Shown: positions 1 through 7,630, counted from the stretch's first letter. The stretch is DNA of 16,269 nucleotides from DASZMX01 sp035551475 (GCA_035551475.1 DASZMX010000155.1:1-16269); one strand, 5' to 3'. The notes: generated by a model from the sequence alone, not told the origin. A program made the numbers and translations.

Positions 1-1296
1 CAGGTAAATCAAGCCCAAGGCCTGCGGCCCGACCAGGCTGGATTTGTCCAGCAAGGCGTTAAGGGCGGTGCAGGCCGCCGCCGCGCCGAGGCCCGCGCCA
101 TATTGCCAGGCGGGGGATTGCGGGGTGAAACTCCACCCTGGGCGGGGCGCAGCGTCTGGCGCCTGCTCCGGCCGCACCACATGCAGCTCGATATGGCCGC
201 TGTCGCGCACCAACCGCCGCAACAGCGCGCCGCCGCGCCACCAGTCAAACATATTCTTTCCCCCGGGTTTTCCCACCACAATCTGGGTGACGTTCTGTTG
301 CCGCGCGACGCGCATGATGCCCCGGGCCACATCGGCGTCCGCCGTGGTGATGGCCTCGGCGCGCAGTTCTCGCGCCAGCGCCAGGTTGCGCGTCAGGCGC
401 TCCTCGTCGGCGGGAGGGAGCGGCTTGGGTTGCGCCACGTGCAAGGCGATCCACGGGCAATCCAGATTGTCCGCCAGACGACGCGTCCACCGGATCATTT
501 GCTGGGAGTACGGGCTCGCGCTGACCGCGACGAGCAGGCGATGCCCCGACTTCCAGGGGCCGGAAATCTGCATGGCCTGCAAGTATTGATGAACGTCCTG
601 GCCGACGTGATCGGCGGCGAGGCGGAGCGCCATTTCGCGGAGGGCGTTGAGATTGCCTTCGCGGAAAAAATTCATCATCGCCTGCTCCGCGCGCTCCGGG
701 ACGTACACTTTTCCCTCGTCCAGGCGCTTGAGCAATTCCTCCGGCGGCAGGTCGATCAATTCCATTTCCGCGCCGTCCAGCACGCTGTCTGGAATGGTTT
801 CGTGGACGGTGGATCCGGTGATCTGCCGCACGGTGTCGATGCGGCTTTCGGCGTGCTGCACATTCATCGTGCTATAAACGTCGATGCCGGCGTCGAGCAA
901 TTCGATGATGTCCTGATAGCGCTTGGCGTGGCGGGAGCCCGGGACATTGGTGTGGGGCAATTCATCGACGATGGCCAGTTGCGGGCGGCGGGCCAGGAGG
1001 GCGTCGAGATCCATTTCTTCGAGCGTGACCCCGCGGTATTCGAGCTGGCGTCGCGGGACGACGGGCAGGCCTGTCAATAAGGCTTCGGTTTCCTTGCGGC
1101 CGTGGGTTTCAACGTAGCCGACAGCCACGGCGCGCCCGGCGGCGTGGGCGCGCTGGGCGGCGCGAAGCATGGCGTAGGTTTTGCCCACGCCAGCGGCCAT
1201 GCCGAGGAAAATTTTGAACTTGCCGCGTTGATTCCTGGTCTCGTCCTTTTGGATCGCGGCCAGGAGCGCGTCCGGATTGGGACGGTCATCGGTCAC
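1..1296 (-). CDS. kdpD: KdpD sensor histidine kinase, N-terminal part (3' end outside window)
   Basis: Inner-membrane sensor kinase that controls the kdp K+ uptake operon with the response regulator KdpE. The 432 visible codons hold the cytoplasmic N-terminal KdpD domain with a Walker A motif GMAAGVGKT (residues 32-40), a Walker B-like LAIVDELPHTN (107-117), and the family signature NVQHAES (145-151). A universal-stress-protein-like domain follows (about 252-375, with VVGKPGG). The reading then enters the first membrane segment of the DUF4118 region at the window edge, so the transmembrane, HisKA and ATPase parts are not seen. The GTG start at 1296 is forced: TGA and TAG lie in frame just upstream, and the first in-frame ATG falls inside Walker A. 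No Shine-Dalgarno is visible. The gene is divergent from kdpFABC, whereas in E. coli kdpDE follows kdpC on the same strand. Family identity is secure; functionality cannot be judged from the part visible. Confidence 0.95.
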   Translation of the reverse strand, partial: MTDDRPNPDALLAAIQKDETRNQRGKFKIFLGMAAGVGKTYAMLRAAQRAHAAGRAVAVGYVETHGRKETEALLTGLPVVPRRQLEYRGVTLEEMDLDALLARRPQLAIVDELPHTNVPGSRHAKRYQDIIELLDAGIDVYSTMNVQHAESRIDTVRQITGSTVHETIPDSVLDGAEMELIDLPPEELLKRLDEGKVYVPERAEQAMMNFFREGNLNALREMALRLAADHVGQDVHQYLQAMQISGPWKSGHRLLVAVSASPYSQQMIRWTRRLADNLDCPWIALHVAQPKPLPPADEERLTRNLALARELRAEAITTADADVARGIMRVARQQNVTQIVVGKPGGKNMFDWWRGGALLRRLVRDSGHIELHVVRPEQAPDAAPRPGWSFTPQSPAWQYGAGLGAAAACTALNALLDKSSLVGPQALGLIYL

Positions 1297-1304
1297 ACGT
1301 CAAA

Positions 1305-1310
1305 ACTATA
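1305..1310 (-). promoter_or_regulatory. Possible -10 element of a leaderless kdpD transcript
   Basis: On the minus strand TATAGT (5 of 6 matches to TATAAT) ends 8 nt before the GTG start of kdpD. A transcript from it would begin at or within two bases of the start codon. That agrees with the missing Shine-Dalgarno. No convincing -35 hexamer is seen 16-18 nt upstream. The call rests on one hexamer and its spacing. Confidence 0.3.
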
Positions 1311-1356
1311 ACGCGAACCGCGCCGGACGCACTTCCGAAAGAGCGATTCGCGCCGT

Positions 1357-1373
1357 TTTAACGCTTTTTTAAT
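1357..1373 (+). promoter_or_regulatory. KdpE-box-like tandem hexamers, site A
   Basis: TTTAAC, five bases, TTTAAT: two direct hexamers with 11 bp periodicity. As I recall it, the E. coli KdpE operator consists of two TTTA-type hexamers with a 5 bp spacer, which is this geometry. The site lies about 60-76 bp upstream of the kdpD start and just past the stop codon of the small secreted gene. On the kdpD side it reads in the reverse orientation, which weakens a role as a kdpD activator site. A near-identical copy is at 1840-1856. Confidence 0.4.
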
Positions 1374-1374
1374 G

Positions 1375-1758
1375 TCACTGCCGCGCGCACAAATTGGAAA
1401 ACCGCCGGCAACGCTCGGCGACGACGGGGCTGATCTGGCCGTTCATCACCTGGTGCGGGGCGTTCCAGAGCGCGTAATATTCGAAATCGGTGGGGGGGCG
1501 GTTGTAAATCTCGCCGAATTGGCGCACGCGCCGGTCCATGACGCGCGCCGCCACCTCCCGCGCGGTATGCGGGCTGGTGTAGGCCCTTGAAGTCGTGACA
1601 CTTCTCCAGATGGCGGTGCGCACCTGGTACCGGCTGATTTCGCCGGCGCGGCCCACCATTTGGTCGTTTCCGCCGGTTTCGATCATCCAAAGAGCATCCA
1701 GGCGGTTCATGCCCTGCGCCGAAACCGCGCACAATAAGAAGAGCGCCAACGCTTTCAT
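1375..1758 (-). CDS. Small secreted lysozyme/transglycosylase-like protein
   Basis: 127 residues. The N-terminus MKALALFLLCAVSAQG is a short, typical signal peptide, so export to the periplasm is predicted. The mature part begins LDALWMIETGGND (residues 20-32), followed by VGRAGEISRYQV. That resembles the catalytic Glu region of small lytic-transglycosylase or lysozyme-fold proteins, with E27 as candidate acid. Later parts (EYYALWNAP at 93-101 and SPVVAERCRRF at 110-120) I cannot place in a named family. It sits alone between divergent kdpD and kdpF, with no clear Shine-Dalgarno and no evident link to K+ transport. Family assignment is an inference from a short motif; that it is a real gene is supported by the signal peptide and continuous frame. 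An overlapping 145-codon frame on the same strand has no such features. Confidence 0.6.
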   Translation of the reverse strand: MKALALFLLCAVSAQGMNRLDALWMIETGGNDQMVGRAGEISRYQVRTAIWRSVTTSRAYTSPHTAREVAARVMDRRVRQFGEIYNRPPTDFEYYALWNAPHQVMNGQISPVVAERCRRFSNLCARQ

Positions 1759-1839
1759 AACACCGTATCAATAACACGCCCCTGCGTCCCGACAATCCGC
1801 GCCCCTCCTGAAAAAGCGCCTCGGAGAAACCCCGAGCGG

Positions 1840-1856
1840 TTTAATGCGTTTTTAAC
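1840..1856 (+). promoter_or_regulatory. KdpE-box-like tandem hexamers, site B
   Basis: TTTAAT, five bases (GCGTT), TTTAAC: the same tandem layout as site A, in the same orientation, 61 bp upstream of the kdpF start. With the best -10 candidate (1872-1877) it would overlap the -35 position instead of lying further upstream as in E. coli, so the geometry is plausible but not canonical. Together with site A it frames the small secreted gene. Confidence 0.45.
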
Positions 1857-1871
1857 GATTTGGCCCGGGCT

Positions 1872-1877
1872 TTTAAT
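1872..1877 (+). promoter_or_regulatory. Possible -10 element for kdpFABC
   Basis: TTTAAT matches TATAAT at 5 of 6 positions and lies in the only AT-rich stretch of the kdpF leader. It would place the transcript start near 1883-1885, about 33 nt before kdpF. The -35 position falls in the T-run of KdpE-like site B, with no consensus TTGACA, as expected of an activator-dependent promoter. Confidence 0.35.
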
Positions 1878-1916
1878 TATTCAGGGACGGCGGACGGGTT
1901 CATGGTGGGTGGAGTT

Positions 1917-2000
1917 ATGAGTGATCTTATTTTCGTCGCGGTGATGGTGGGGTTCTTCCTGGTCTGCGCGTGGTATGCGCGGTTGTGCGAAAAACTTTAA
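1917..2000 (+). CDS. kdpF: KdpF, small membrane subunit of the Kdp K+ pump
   Basis: A 27-residue peptide, ATG at 1917 and TAA at 1998-2000. It has one hydrophobic segment (about residues 4-19) and ends YARLCEKL, a tail I associate with the short F subunits outside enterobacteria. In E. coli KdpF (29 residues) stabilises the KdpABC complex in the inner membrane. GGAG lies only 2 nt before the ATG, a poor Shine-Dalgarno spacing. Its place as first gene, 6 nt before kdpA, is the usual one. Its size makes it easy to miss in automatic annotation. Confidence 0.85.
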   Translation: MSDLIFVAVMVGFFLVCAWYARLCEKL

Positions 2001-2006
2001 AAAATT

Positions 2007-3728
2007 ATGCATGCCTCTGGTTGGTTGCAATTGGCTCTTTATATCATTGTCCTCGGTTTGATCACCAAGCCGGTGGGGCTCTACCTTTGCCGCGTCCTGG
2101 ACGCCGGGGGACGCACGTGGCTCGATCCTCTGCTGCGCCCGCTGGAGCGCCGGACCTATCGTTTGATGGGCGTGGATCCCGGCAAGGAACATAACTGGCG
2201 GCAATATACCGTCGCGATGCTGGCGTTCAGTTTGGTGAGCTGCCTTTTCACCTACGCCATTCTGCGCCTGCAAAAATGGCTGCCGCTCAATCCGCAGGGG
2301 TTCGATAATTGCAGCCCGGACCTGGCCTTCAACACGGCGGTGAGTTTTACCACCAACACCAATTGGCAGTCGTACAGCGGCGAATCGACCATGTCGTATT
2401 TCTCCCAAATGGTCGCGCTGGTCATCCACAACTTCGCGTCGGCCGCGACGGGCATTGCGATCGCGGCGGCGCTGGTGCGCGGGGTGGCGCGGCAATCGGC
2501 CAAGACGATTGGCAATTTCTGGGTCGATCTGGTGCGGGTCACTTATTATTTGCTGCTGCCGGTGTGCGTCATCTTCGCGGTGGCCCTGATGTCGCAGGGG
2601 ATGATCCAAAATTTCCGGCCTTACACCGTGGCCACGCCGCTGGACGCGAGCGCAACCAACCAGCAGGTCATTGTGCAGGGTCCGATGGCTTCGCAGGTGG
2701 CAATCAAAATGTTCGGCACCAACGGCGGCGGGTACGCCAACGCCAACGCCGCGCATCCGTTTGAAAATCCGACGCCGCTTTCGAATTTTCTGCAAATCCT
2801 TTCCATTTTCGCCCTGGGCAGCGGCCTGACCTATTATCTGGGGCGCGAAACCAAAAATCAGGCGCACGGTTGGTCGGTGTGGGGCGCGATGATGATCTTA
2901 TTTGTTGGCGGCGCGGTTCTCTGCTGGTGGGCGGAGGCGGCGGGGAATCCGATTCATCAACATCTCGGCATTCTGGCCGCGGACGGCAACATGGAAGGCA
3001 AGGAAGTCCGGTTCGGCATTTTCAACTCGGCGCTCTTCGCCACGATCACCACGGACGCTTCGTGCGGGGCGGTCAACTCCATGCACGATTCCTTCATGGC
3101 GCTGGGCGGATTTGTGCCGCTGTTCAACATCATGCTCGGCGAGATCATCGTCGGCGGGGTGGGCGCGGGTTTGTATGGGATGCTGGTTTTTGTGGTGCTG
3201 GCCGTGTTCATCGCGGGTTTGATGGTGGGCCGCACGCCGGAATATCTCGGCAAAAAAATTCAGGCCTATGACGTCAAGATGGCGATGCTCGCCGTCCTGG
3301 TCTTGACAGTGTCCATTCTCGGTTTCGCCGCCTGGGCCTCGGTGTCGAAATGGGGCCTGGCAGGCTTGAACAACACCGGGCCGCATGGCTTGACGGAGAT
3401 CCTCTACGCCTTCAGCTCGGCGAACGGCAACAACGGCAGCGCCTTCGCCGGACTGAGCGCCAATACGCCCTGGTACAACACAACCCTCGGTCTGGCGATG
3501 CTCATAGGGCGTTTCCTCATGATTGTGCCGATCATGGCCATGGCCGGCTCGCTGGCGGCGAAAAAAATCTCTCCGCCCAGCGCCGGCACGTTTCCCGTGG
3601 CCGGGCCGACGTTCGTGGTGCTGCTGCTGGGCACGGTGTTGCTGGTGGGCGCGTTGAATTATCTGCCGTCCCTCACGCTGGGGCCGGTGGTGGAGCATTT
3701 CCAGACGCGGCACGGCAAACTTTATTGA
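2007..3728 (+). CDS. kdpA: KdpA, K+-binding and channel subunit of KdpFABC
   Basis: 573 residues, normal for KdpA (about 555-600). It is an inner-membrane protein of the SKT superfamily that selects K+ and passes it to KdpB. The four pore loops are all visible: FTTNTNWQ (114-121), FGTNGGG (236-242), TITTDASCG (346-354) and ANGNNGSAFAG (472-482). Hydrophobic helices fill the rest. The N-terminal GWLQLALYIIVLGLITKPVG (5-24) is the first membrane helix. The ATG at 2007 is the first in frame after kdpF and gives a full-length protein; no Shine-Dalgarno precedes it, only A/T-rich sequence, so coupling to kdpF is likely. The stop is 4 nt from kdpB. Nothing looks damaged. Confidence 0.97.
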   Translation: MHASGWLQLALYIIVLGLITKPVGLYLCRVLDAGGRTWLDPLLRPLERRTYRLMGVDPGKEHNWRQYTVAMLAFSLVSCLFTYAILRLQKWLPLNPQGFDNCSPDLAFNTAVSFTTNTNWQSYSGESTMSYFSQMVALVIHNFASAATGIAIAAALVRGVARQSAKTIGNFWVDLVRVTYYLLLPVCVIFAVALMSQGMIQNFRPYTVATPLDASATNQQVIVQGPMASQVAIKMFGTNGGGYANANAAHPFENPTPLSNFLQILSIFALGSGLTYYLGRETKNQAHGWSVWGAMMILFVGGAVLCWWAEAAGNPIHQHLGILAADGNMEGKEVRFGIFNSALFATITTDASCGAVNSMHDSFMALGGFVPLFNIMLGEIIVGGVGAGLYGMLVFVVLAVFIAGLMVGRTPEYLGKKIQAYDVKMAMLAVLVLTVSILGFAAWASVSKWGLAGLNNTGPHGLTEILYAFSSANGNNGSAFAGLSANTPWYNTTLGLAMLIGRFLMIVPIMAMAGSLAAKKISPPSAGTFPVAGPTFVVLLLGTVLLVGALNYLPSLTLGPVVEHFQTRHGKLY

Positions 3729-3732
3729 TTTT

Positions 3733-5772
3733 ATGACACACAAAGCTCCGTCTTTATTTGACTGGAAAATTGTCGGCCCGGCGCTGCCGCAATCGGTGTT
3801 GAAATTGGATCCGCGCCTGATGATCCGCAACCCGGTTATGTTCGTGACAATGGTGGGCGCGGCCATGACCACGGTCGGAATTTTTACGCGGCCGGGCGAG
3901 CGCGGTTTCATTGTGCAACTGGCCGTGTGGCTGTGGTTCACGGTGTTGTTCGCGAATTTTGCCGAGGCGGTGGCGGAAGGCCGCGGCAAGGCGCAGGCGG
4001 ACACGTTGCGCAAGGCGCGCAAAGACACCGTGGCGCGCCGCTGGCGCCAAGGCGCCGAGGAGCGCGTGACCGCGACCGAATTGCAAAAGGGCGACGTGGT
4101 GGTGTGCGAGGCCAACGATATTATTCCCGCCGATGGCGACGTGATCGAAGGCATCGCCAGCGTGGACGAAGCGGCGATCACCGGGGAATCGGCGCCGGTG
4201 ATTCGCGAGAGCGGCGGCGACCGCAGCGCGGTGACGGGCGGGACGCGGGTGTTGAGCGACCGTATTCTCATTCGCATCACGTCCGAAAAAGGAAACACGT
4301 TCCTGGATCGCATGATCGGCATGGTGGAAGGCGCGCGGCGCCAGCGGACGCCGAACGAGATCGCGCTGACGATTCTGCTTTCGGCGCTCACACTGATTTT
4401 CATGGTGGTGTGCATCACGCTGAAACCGTTTGGCCTTTATTCAAATTCAGATTTTTCCGTGCCGGTGCTGGTCGCGTTATTGGTGTGCCTTATTCCGACG
4501 ACGATTGGGGGATTGCTTAGCGCGATTGGCATCAGTGGCATCGATCGTTTGATCCGCCGCAACGTGCTCGCGATGAGCGGGCGCGCGGTGGAGGCGGCAG
4601 GCGATGTGGATGTGCTGTTGCTGGATAAGACGGGCACGATCACCTTCGGCAATCGCATGGCGACGGCTTTTCATCCTGCGCCCAACATTAAGATTGAGCG
4701 CCTGGTGGACGCCGCGCAATTGGCCTCGCTGGCCGATGAAACGCCCGAGGGCCGCTCGATTGTCGTCCTCGCGAAACAACAATTCAATTTGCGCGGGCGC
4801 GAGGTGGCGGATCCGCCGCCAACGTTTGTGGCTTTCACCGCCCAGACGCGCATGAGCGGCGTCGATTTTCCGCAAGTCAACGGGCATCCCGCCCGGCGCA
4901 TTCGCAAAGGCGCGGCGGCGGCGATCCATGCGCATGTGGACCAGGGCGGCGGCCTCTTCCCGCCGTCTGTCACACAAACGGTGGAGGCGATTTCCAACGC
5001 GGGCGGCACGCCGCTGGTCGTGTCCGAGAACGCGGAAACGCTCGGCGTGATTCAGCTCAAGGACGTGGTCAAAGGCGGGATTAAGGAGCGCTTCGCCCAA
5101 TTGCGGAAGATGGGCATTCGCACGGTGATGATCACGGGCGACAATCAATTGACGGCCGCCGCGATCGCCGCCGAGGCGGGCGTCGATGATTTCATGGCGC
5201 AAGCCACGCCCGAGCAAAAGTTAAAGCGCATCCGCGAAGAGCAGGCCGCCGGACATCTCGTCGCCATGACCGGCGACGGCACCAATGACGCGCCGGCGCT
5301 CGCCCAGGCCGACGTGGGCGTGGCCATGAACACGGGCACCCAAGCCGCGCGCGAAGCCGGCAACATGGTCGATCTGGACAGCAATCCCACCAAGCTCATT
5401 GAAATCGTGGAAATCGGAAAACAACTCCTCATCACCCGCGGCGCGCTGACCACCTTCAGCATCGCCAACGACATCGCCAAATATTTCGCCATCGTCCCGG
5501 CGATGCTGATGGCGACGTTCCCGGAGATTTCGCCGTTGAACATCATGGCCCTGCGCAGCCCGCAAAGCGCGATTCTCAGCGCCGTCATTTTCAACGCGCT
5601 CATCATCATCGCACTCATTCCGCTGGCCTTGCGCGGTGTCGAGTACAAACCGATCGGCGCGCTGGCAATGCTGCAGCGCAACCTTGTGATTTACGGCGGG
5701 GGCGGCGTGGTGATCCCGTTCCTCGGCATCAAGGCCATCGATCTGATCATCACCAGCCTCAAACTCGTTTGA
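3733..5772 (+). CDS. kdpB: KdpB, P-type ATPase subunit of KdpFABC
   Basis: 679 residues, full length. This P-type ATPase subunit hydrolyses ATP to drive K+ import through KdpA/KdpB. Seen in order: actuator-domain TGES (150-153, its Ser corresponds to the inhibitory phosphorylation site in E. coli), ion-site helix LIPTTIGG (253-260), phosphorylation motif DKTGT with Asp298, nucleotide-pocket RKGA (391-394), MITGDNQLT (466-474), and hinge motif MTGDGTNDAP (512-521). All catalytic residues are present. The start codon is 4 nt after the kdpA stop with no Shine-Dalgarno, so translational coupling is likely. It is followed 3 nt later by kdpC. Confidence 0.98.
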   Translation: MTHKAPSLFDWKIVGPALPQSVLKLDPRLMIRNPVMFVTMVGAAMTTVGIFTRPGERGFIVQLAVWLWFTVLFANFAEAVAEGRGKAQADTLRKARKDTVARRWRQGAEERVTATELQKGDVVVCEANDIIPADGDVIEGIASVDEAAITGESAPVIRESGGDRSAVTGGTRVLSDRILIRITSEKGNTFLDRMIGMVEGARRQRTPNEIALTILLSALTLIFMVVCITLKPFGLYSNSDFSVPVLVALLVCLIPTTIGGLLSAIGISGIDRLIRRNVLAMSGRAVEAAGDVDVLLLDKTGTITFGNRMATAFHPAPNIKIERLVDAAQLASLADETPEGRSIVVLAKQQFNLRGREVADPPPTFVAFTAQTRMSGVDFPQVNGHPARRIRKGAAAAIHAHVDQGGGLFPPSVTQTVEAISNAGGTPLVVSENAETLGVIQLKDVVKGGIKERFAQLRKMGIRTVMITGDNQLTAAAIAAEAGVDDFMAQATPEQKLKRIREEQAAGHLVAMTGDGTNDAPALAQADVGVAMNTGTQAAREAGNMVDLDSNPTKLIEIVEIGKQLLITRGALTTFSIANDIAKYFAIVPAMLMATFPEISPLNIMALRSPQSAILSAVIFNALIIIALIPLALRGVEYKPIGALAMLQRNLVIYGGGGVVIPFLGIKAIDLIITSLKLV

Positions 5773-5775
5773 TTT

Positions 5776-6360
5776 ATGAAAGAAATGATCTCGCATTTGC
5801 GCGGCGCCGTCATGGCCACCGTTCTTTTGGCCGTCGTCTGTTGCGGCATTTATCCCTTGCTCGTGCTGGCCGTGGGGACCGCGCTCTATCCGGCCAAGGC
5901 GCAAGGCAGCCTTTTATTTGACTCCAAAGGCCGCGTCATCGGCTCGCGGCTCATTGGCCAGAATTTCGTCGCCCCGCAATATTTCCATCCCCGTCCCTCC
6001 GCCGCGGGCAATGGCTACGACGCTGTCAACTCCGGCGGCAGCAACCTCGGGCCCACCTCCAAAAAGCTGGCCGACGCCATCGCCCAAAACATCGCCGATT
6101 ACCGCGCGCAAAACGGTCTCGCGACCAACGCCCTTGTCCCCGCCGACGCCGTGACCGCCTCCGCCAGCGGCCTCGATCCCCACATTACCCTGGCCAACGC
6201 CGAGCTGCAAACCGCCCGTGTCGCCCAAGCCCGCCACCTCGACGTCGCCGCCGTGCTCGCGCTTGTCCATCAACACACCGACCCAGCCAGCCTCGGCTTC
6301 CTCGGCGAACCCGGCGTCAACGTCCTGGAACTCAACCTCGCCCTCGACGCCTACAAATAG
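5776..6360 (+). CDS. kdpC: KdpC, accessory subunit of KdpFABC
   Basis: 194 residues, the usual length. One N-terminal membrane helix (about 10-36) is followed by a periplasmic domain with the family motifs VAPQYFHPRPSA (65-76), YDAVNSGGSNLGPTS (81-95) and DAVTASASGLDPHI (124-137). KdpC stabilises the complex and raises the pump's effectiveness. It is the last gene of the operon, starting 3 nt after kdpB. No hairpin-plus-T-run terminator is seen after its stop, and Rhs-derived sequence on the opposite strand begins about 50 nt beyond it. kdpE is not in this window. Confidence 0.97.
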   Translation: MKEMISHLRGAVMATVLLAVVCCGIYPLLVLAVGTALYPAKAQGSLLFDSKGRVIGSRLIGQNFVAPQYFHPRPSAAGNGYDAVNSGGSNLGPTSKKLADAIAQNIADYRAQNGLATNALVPADAVTASASGLDPHITLANAELQTARVAQARHLDVAAVLALVHQHTDPASLGFLGEPGVNVLELNLALDAYK

Positions 6361-6411
6361 CGCTGCCGAGAACTTGATGCCTCTCTTGCGTCAGAAGCAT
6401 TGCTTGTTCCG

Positions 6412-6835
6412 TTTAACGCGCTGTAGGCAAATTTCGTCACGCCGCTATTCGGGTCGCTCTACGCTCTCAAATTGCCAAACTCATTCTCGGCACGCTCGCG
6501 CCTCCGGACGTCACAACGCGGGTGTCGGTGTTGGTCTGCAAGGACAATTCGGCATACCTCTCCACACAAATGTTGCGCCCCGCCAAATCATAAACATTGT
6601 GCGTGGCCGGCCCCGTGCTCACGCCCCGGGCGTCCGGCAGGACGCGATCTTGCGCATACACCACGTGATTCATCTCGTCATACGTCTGGCGCGTGACCGT
6701 CCCATCCGCATACCCCGTTTCCACCAGGTTCCCCAAGGCATCGTAGGCGCTGGTCGTCGCATACCCCAAGGCGTCGGTCGCCCTGGCCACCCGGCCCGCC
6801 CCGTCGTAAATAGTTTGACCCACCCGCCCCAGCGG
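6412..6835 (-). pseudogene. Rhs core fragment 1, internally deleted
   Basis: Minus-strand Rhs YD-repeat remnant without start, toxin tip or closing core motif. The part at 6835-6490 reads as YD-repeat protein (DPLGR, YDGAGRV, ATDALGYATT, NICVERYAEL, SGGAS) and matches the main Rhs protein at about residues 963-1073. The frame then changes and the DNA at 6487-6412 matches a place about 180 residues further on (NSGVTxFAY). About 515 bp are missing at the joint near 6484-6490 relative to fragment 2. It also carries stops and substitutions past the joint. It is an orphan core remnant, oldest-looking of the three Rhs units. Confidence 0.85.
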
Positions 6836-7119
6836 ATCCGAGAGGCAAATACTTGGTTGCAAGCCGGATCTCGGTCAGCTAATAACAATCTCATATAGCT
6901 GGACGGTCGCATCCATAAGCGGAGGCGATCCGGGTGCTGAGAGTGAAAAAACCTTCCACAGCACCCTTAGTTAACCGGGACAGCGCCACGAGGCGTTTGG
7001 ATGTTCAGTTTGATGTAGGCGATCTTTCCTTCGTCTTAAGAAGCGTTGGTAGCTGAGAAGCCGCGCCAGCGTTCGTTTTCTTGGCGCCGCGCGTGCTATG
7101 GTTGGCGTGTCAAGTTCAA
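6836..7119. repeat. Spacer repeat, copy 1 (~284 bp)
   Basis: Direct repeat of 9306-9593, with most bases shared over the whole length. Differences include a 4 nt insertion after GAGAGGCAAAT and an 8-9 nt deletion near 6990. Both copies begin with ATCCGAGAGGCAAAT at the Rhs fragment side and end with GTGTCAAGTTCAA at the immunity-gene side. No intact gene is seen: the longest shared minus-strand frame has a stop in this copy where copy 2 has a sense codon. Confidence 0.9.
6932..6966 (-). other. Predicted hairpin inside spacer repeat copy 1
   Basis: Perfect 8 bp inverted repeat GGGTGCTG / CAGCACCC around a 19 nt loop. On the minus strand the loop contains a run of six T. A T-run in the loop and none after the stem does not fit a standard intrinsic terminator. 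The arms are conserved in copy 2, with one arm changed to a G-U-compatible base in minus-strand RNA. Confidence 0.5.
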
Positions 7120-7135
7120 ATCAAGCCGCCTGCGC

Positions 7136-7630
7136 TCACTTTGTGTACATCCTTCGATTACTCCGAATGTAATCAGAAAGGTGCATCGCGATTGTTTTCG
7201 GTACCCTGCAAAAAGCCTCATCCAAGTCAGCCATACGTTTCTCTTTATACGGCTTTGTGAATGCCTCCCATGAGTTGCCGGATTCCACTTTCTCTCCGCG
7301 ATAGTCGTGCCGCTGATATTCGTCCAGCGCCTCTTCAAAAAGCAGAATGAACGGGCCAGCCGAAATTAACCGAAGGTCTTCAAGCGTTTCCTTGTTAAGC
7401 GCCCCTTCGCTATTCCAGAAAAATTGATGGAAACCACCGTTATCGACCTCATTCTGCAGCCGGAACCCGTTGTAAACGCATCGCCATTGTTTTGGGAGCT
7501 CGCGAATATATTCAGTGCGCTCCCCTCCTTTTAGGCCTCTGACATGGTCTAACATCGCCTGCCATGCTGCGTATGCAGGATTCTCACTGTCAATCTGCCC
7601 CTCAGTCAAAACTAGCGTTTTTCGCTCCAT
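7136..7630 (-). CDS. DUF4375 (DMP19-like) immunity protein
   Basis: 164 residues, cytosolic, no signal peptide. The central motif NEVDNGGFHQFFWNS (60-74) is the hallmark of DUF4375/DMP19-like proteins. That family is known as an immunity family in bacterial polymorphic toxin loci and is inferred to bind and block a nuclease toxin. The start lies 5 nt after the stop of the AHH-type toxin remnant on the same strand, the standard toxin-immunity order. No Shine-Dalgarno is seen, so it probably depended on translation of the toxin gene. The frame is intact although its toxin is truncated. Base composition is more AT-rich than the Rhs core and kdp genes, as is common for horizontally exchanged cassettes. 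Confidence 0.85.
   Translation of the reverse strand: MERKTLVLTEGQIDSENPAYAAWQAMLDHVRGLKGGERTEYIRELPKQWRCVYNGFRLQNEVDNGGFHQFFWNSEGALNKETLEDLRLISAGPFILLFEEALDEYQRHDYRGEKVESGNSWEAFTKPYKEKRMADLDEAFCRVPKTIAMHLSDYIRSNRRMYTK

Noticed and set aside
103..1080. 325-codon open frame on the plus strand (also 44-589)
   Set aside because: Antisense to kdpD, whose minus-strand frame has clear family motifs. The long frame is a by-product of GC-rich codon use.
1351..1373. T-rich stretch as an intrinsic terminator of the small secreted gene
   Set aside because: No stable GC hairpin precedes the T-run on either strand; the tandem hexamer layout explains it better.
1358..1795. 145-codon minus-strand frame overlapping the small secreted gene
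   Set aside because: Arg/Pro-rich, no signal peptide or family motif. The alternative frame at 1375-1758 has a signal peptide and a lysozyme-like motif.
1881..4418. Minus-strand open frames of 328 and 506 codons across kdpA and kdpB
   Set aside because: Low-complexity Arg/His/Ala-rich translations opposite strongly conserved kdpA and kdpB; no recognisable domain.
6218..6898. 226-codon plus-strand frame from inside kdpC into the Rhs remnant
   Set aside because: Out of frame with kdpC and antisense to Rhs sequence; composition is Ser/Thr/Pro/Arg noise.
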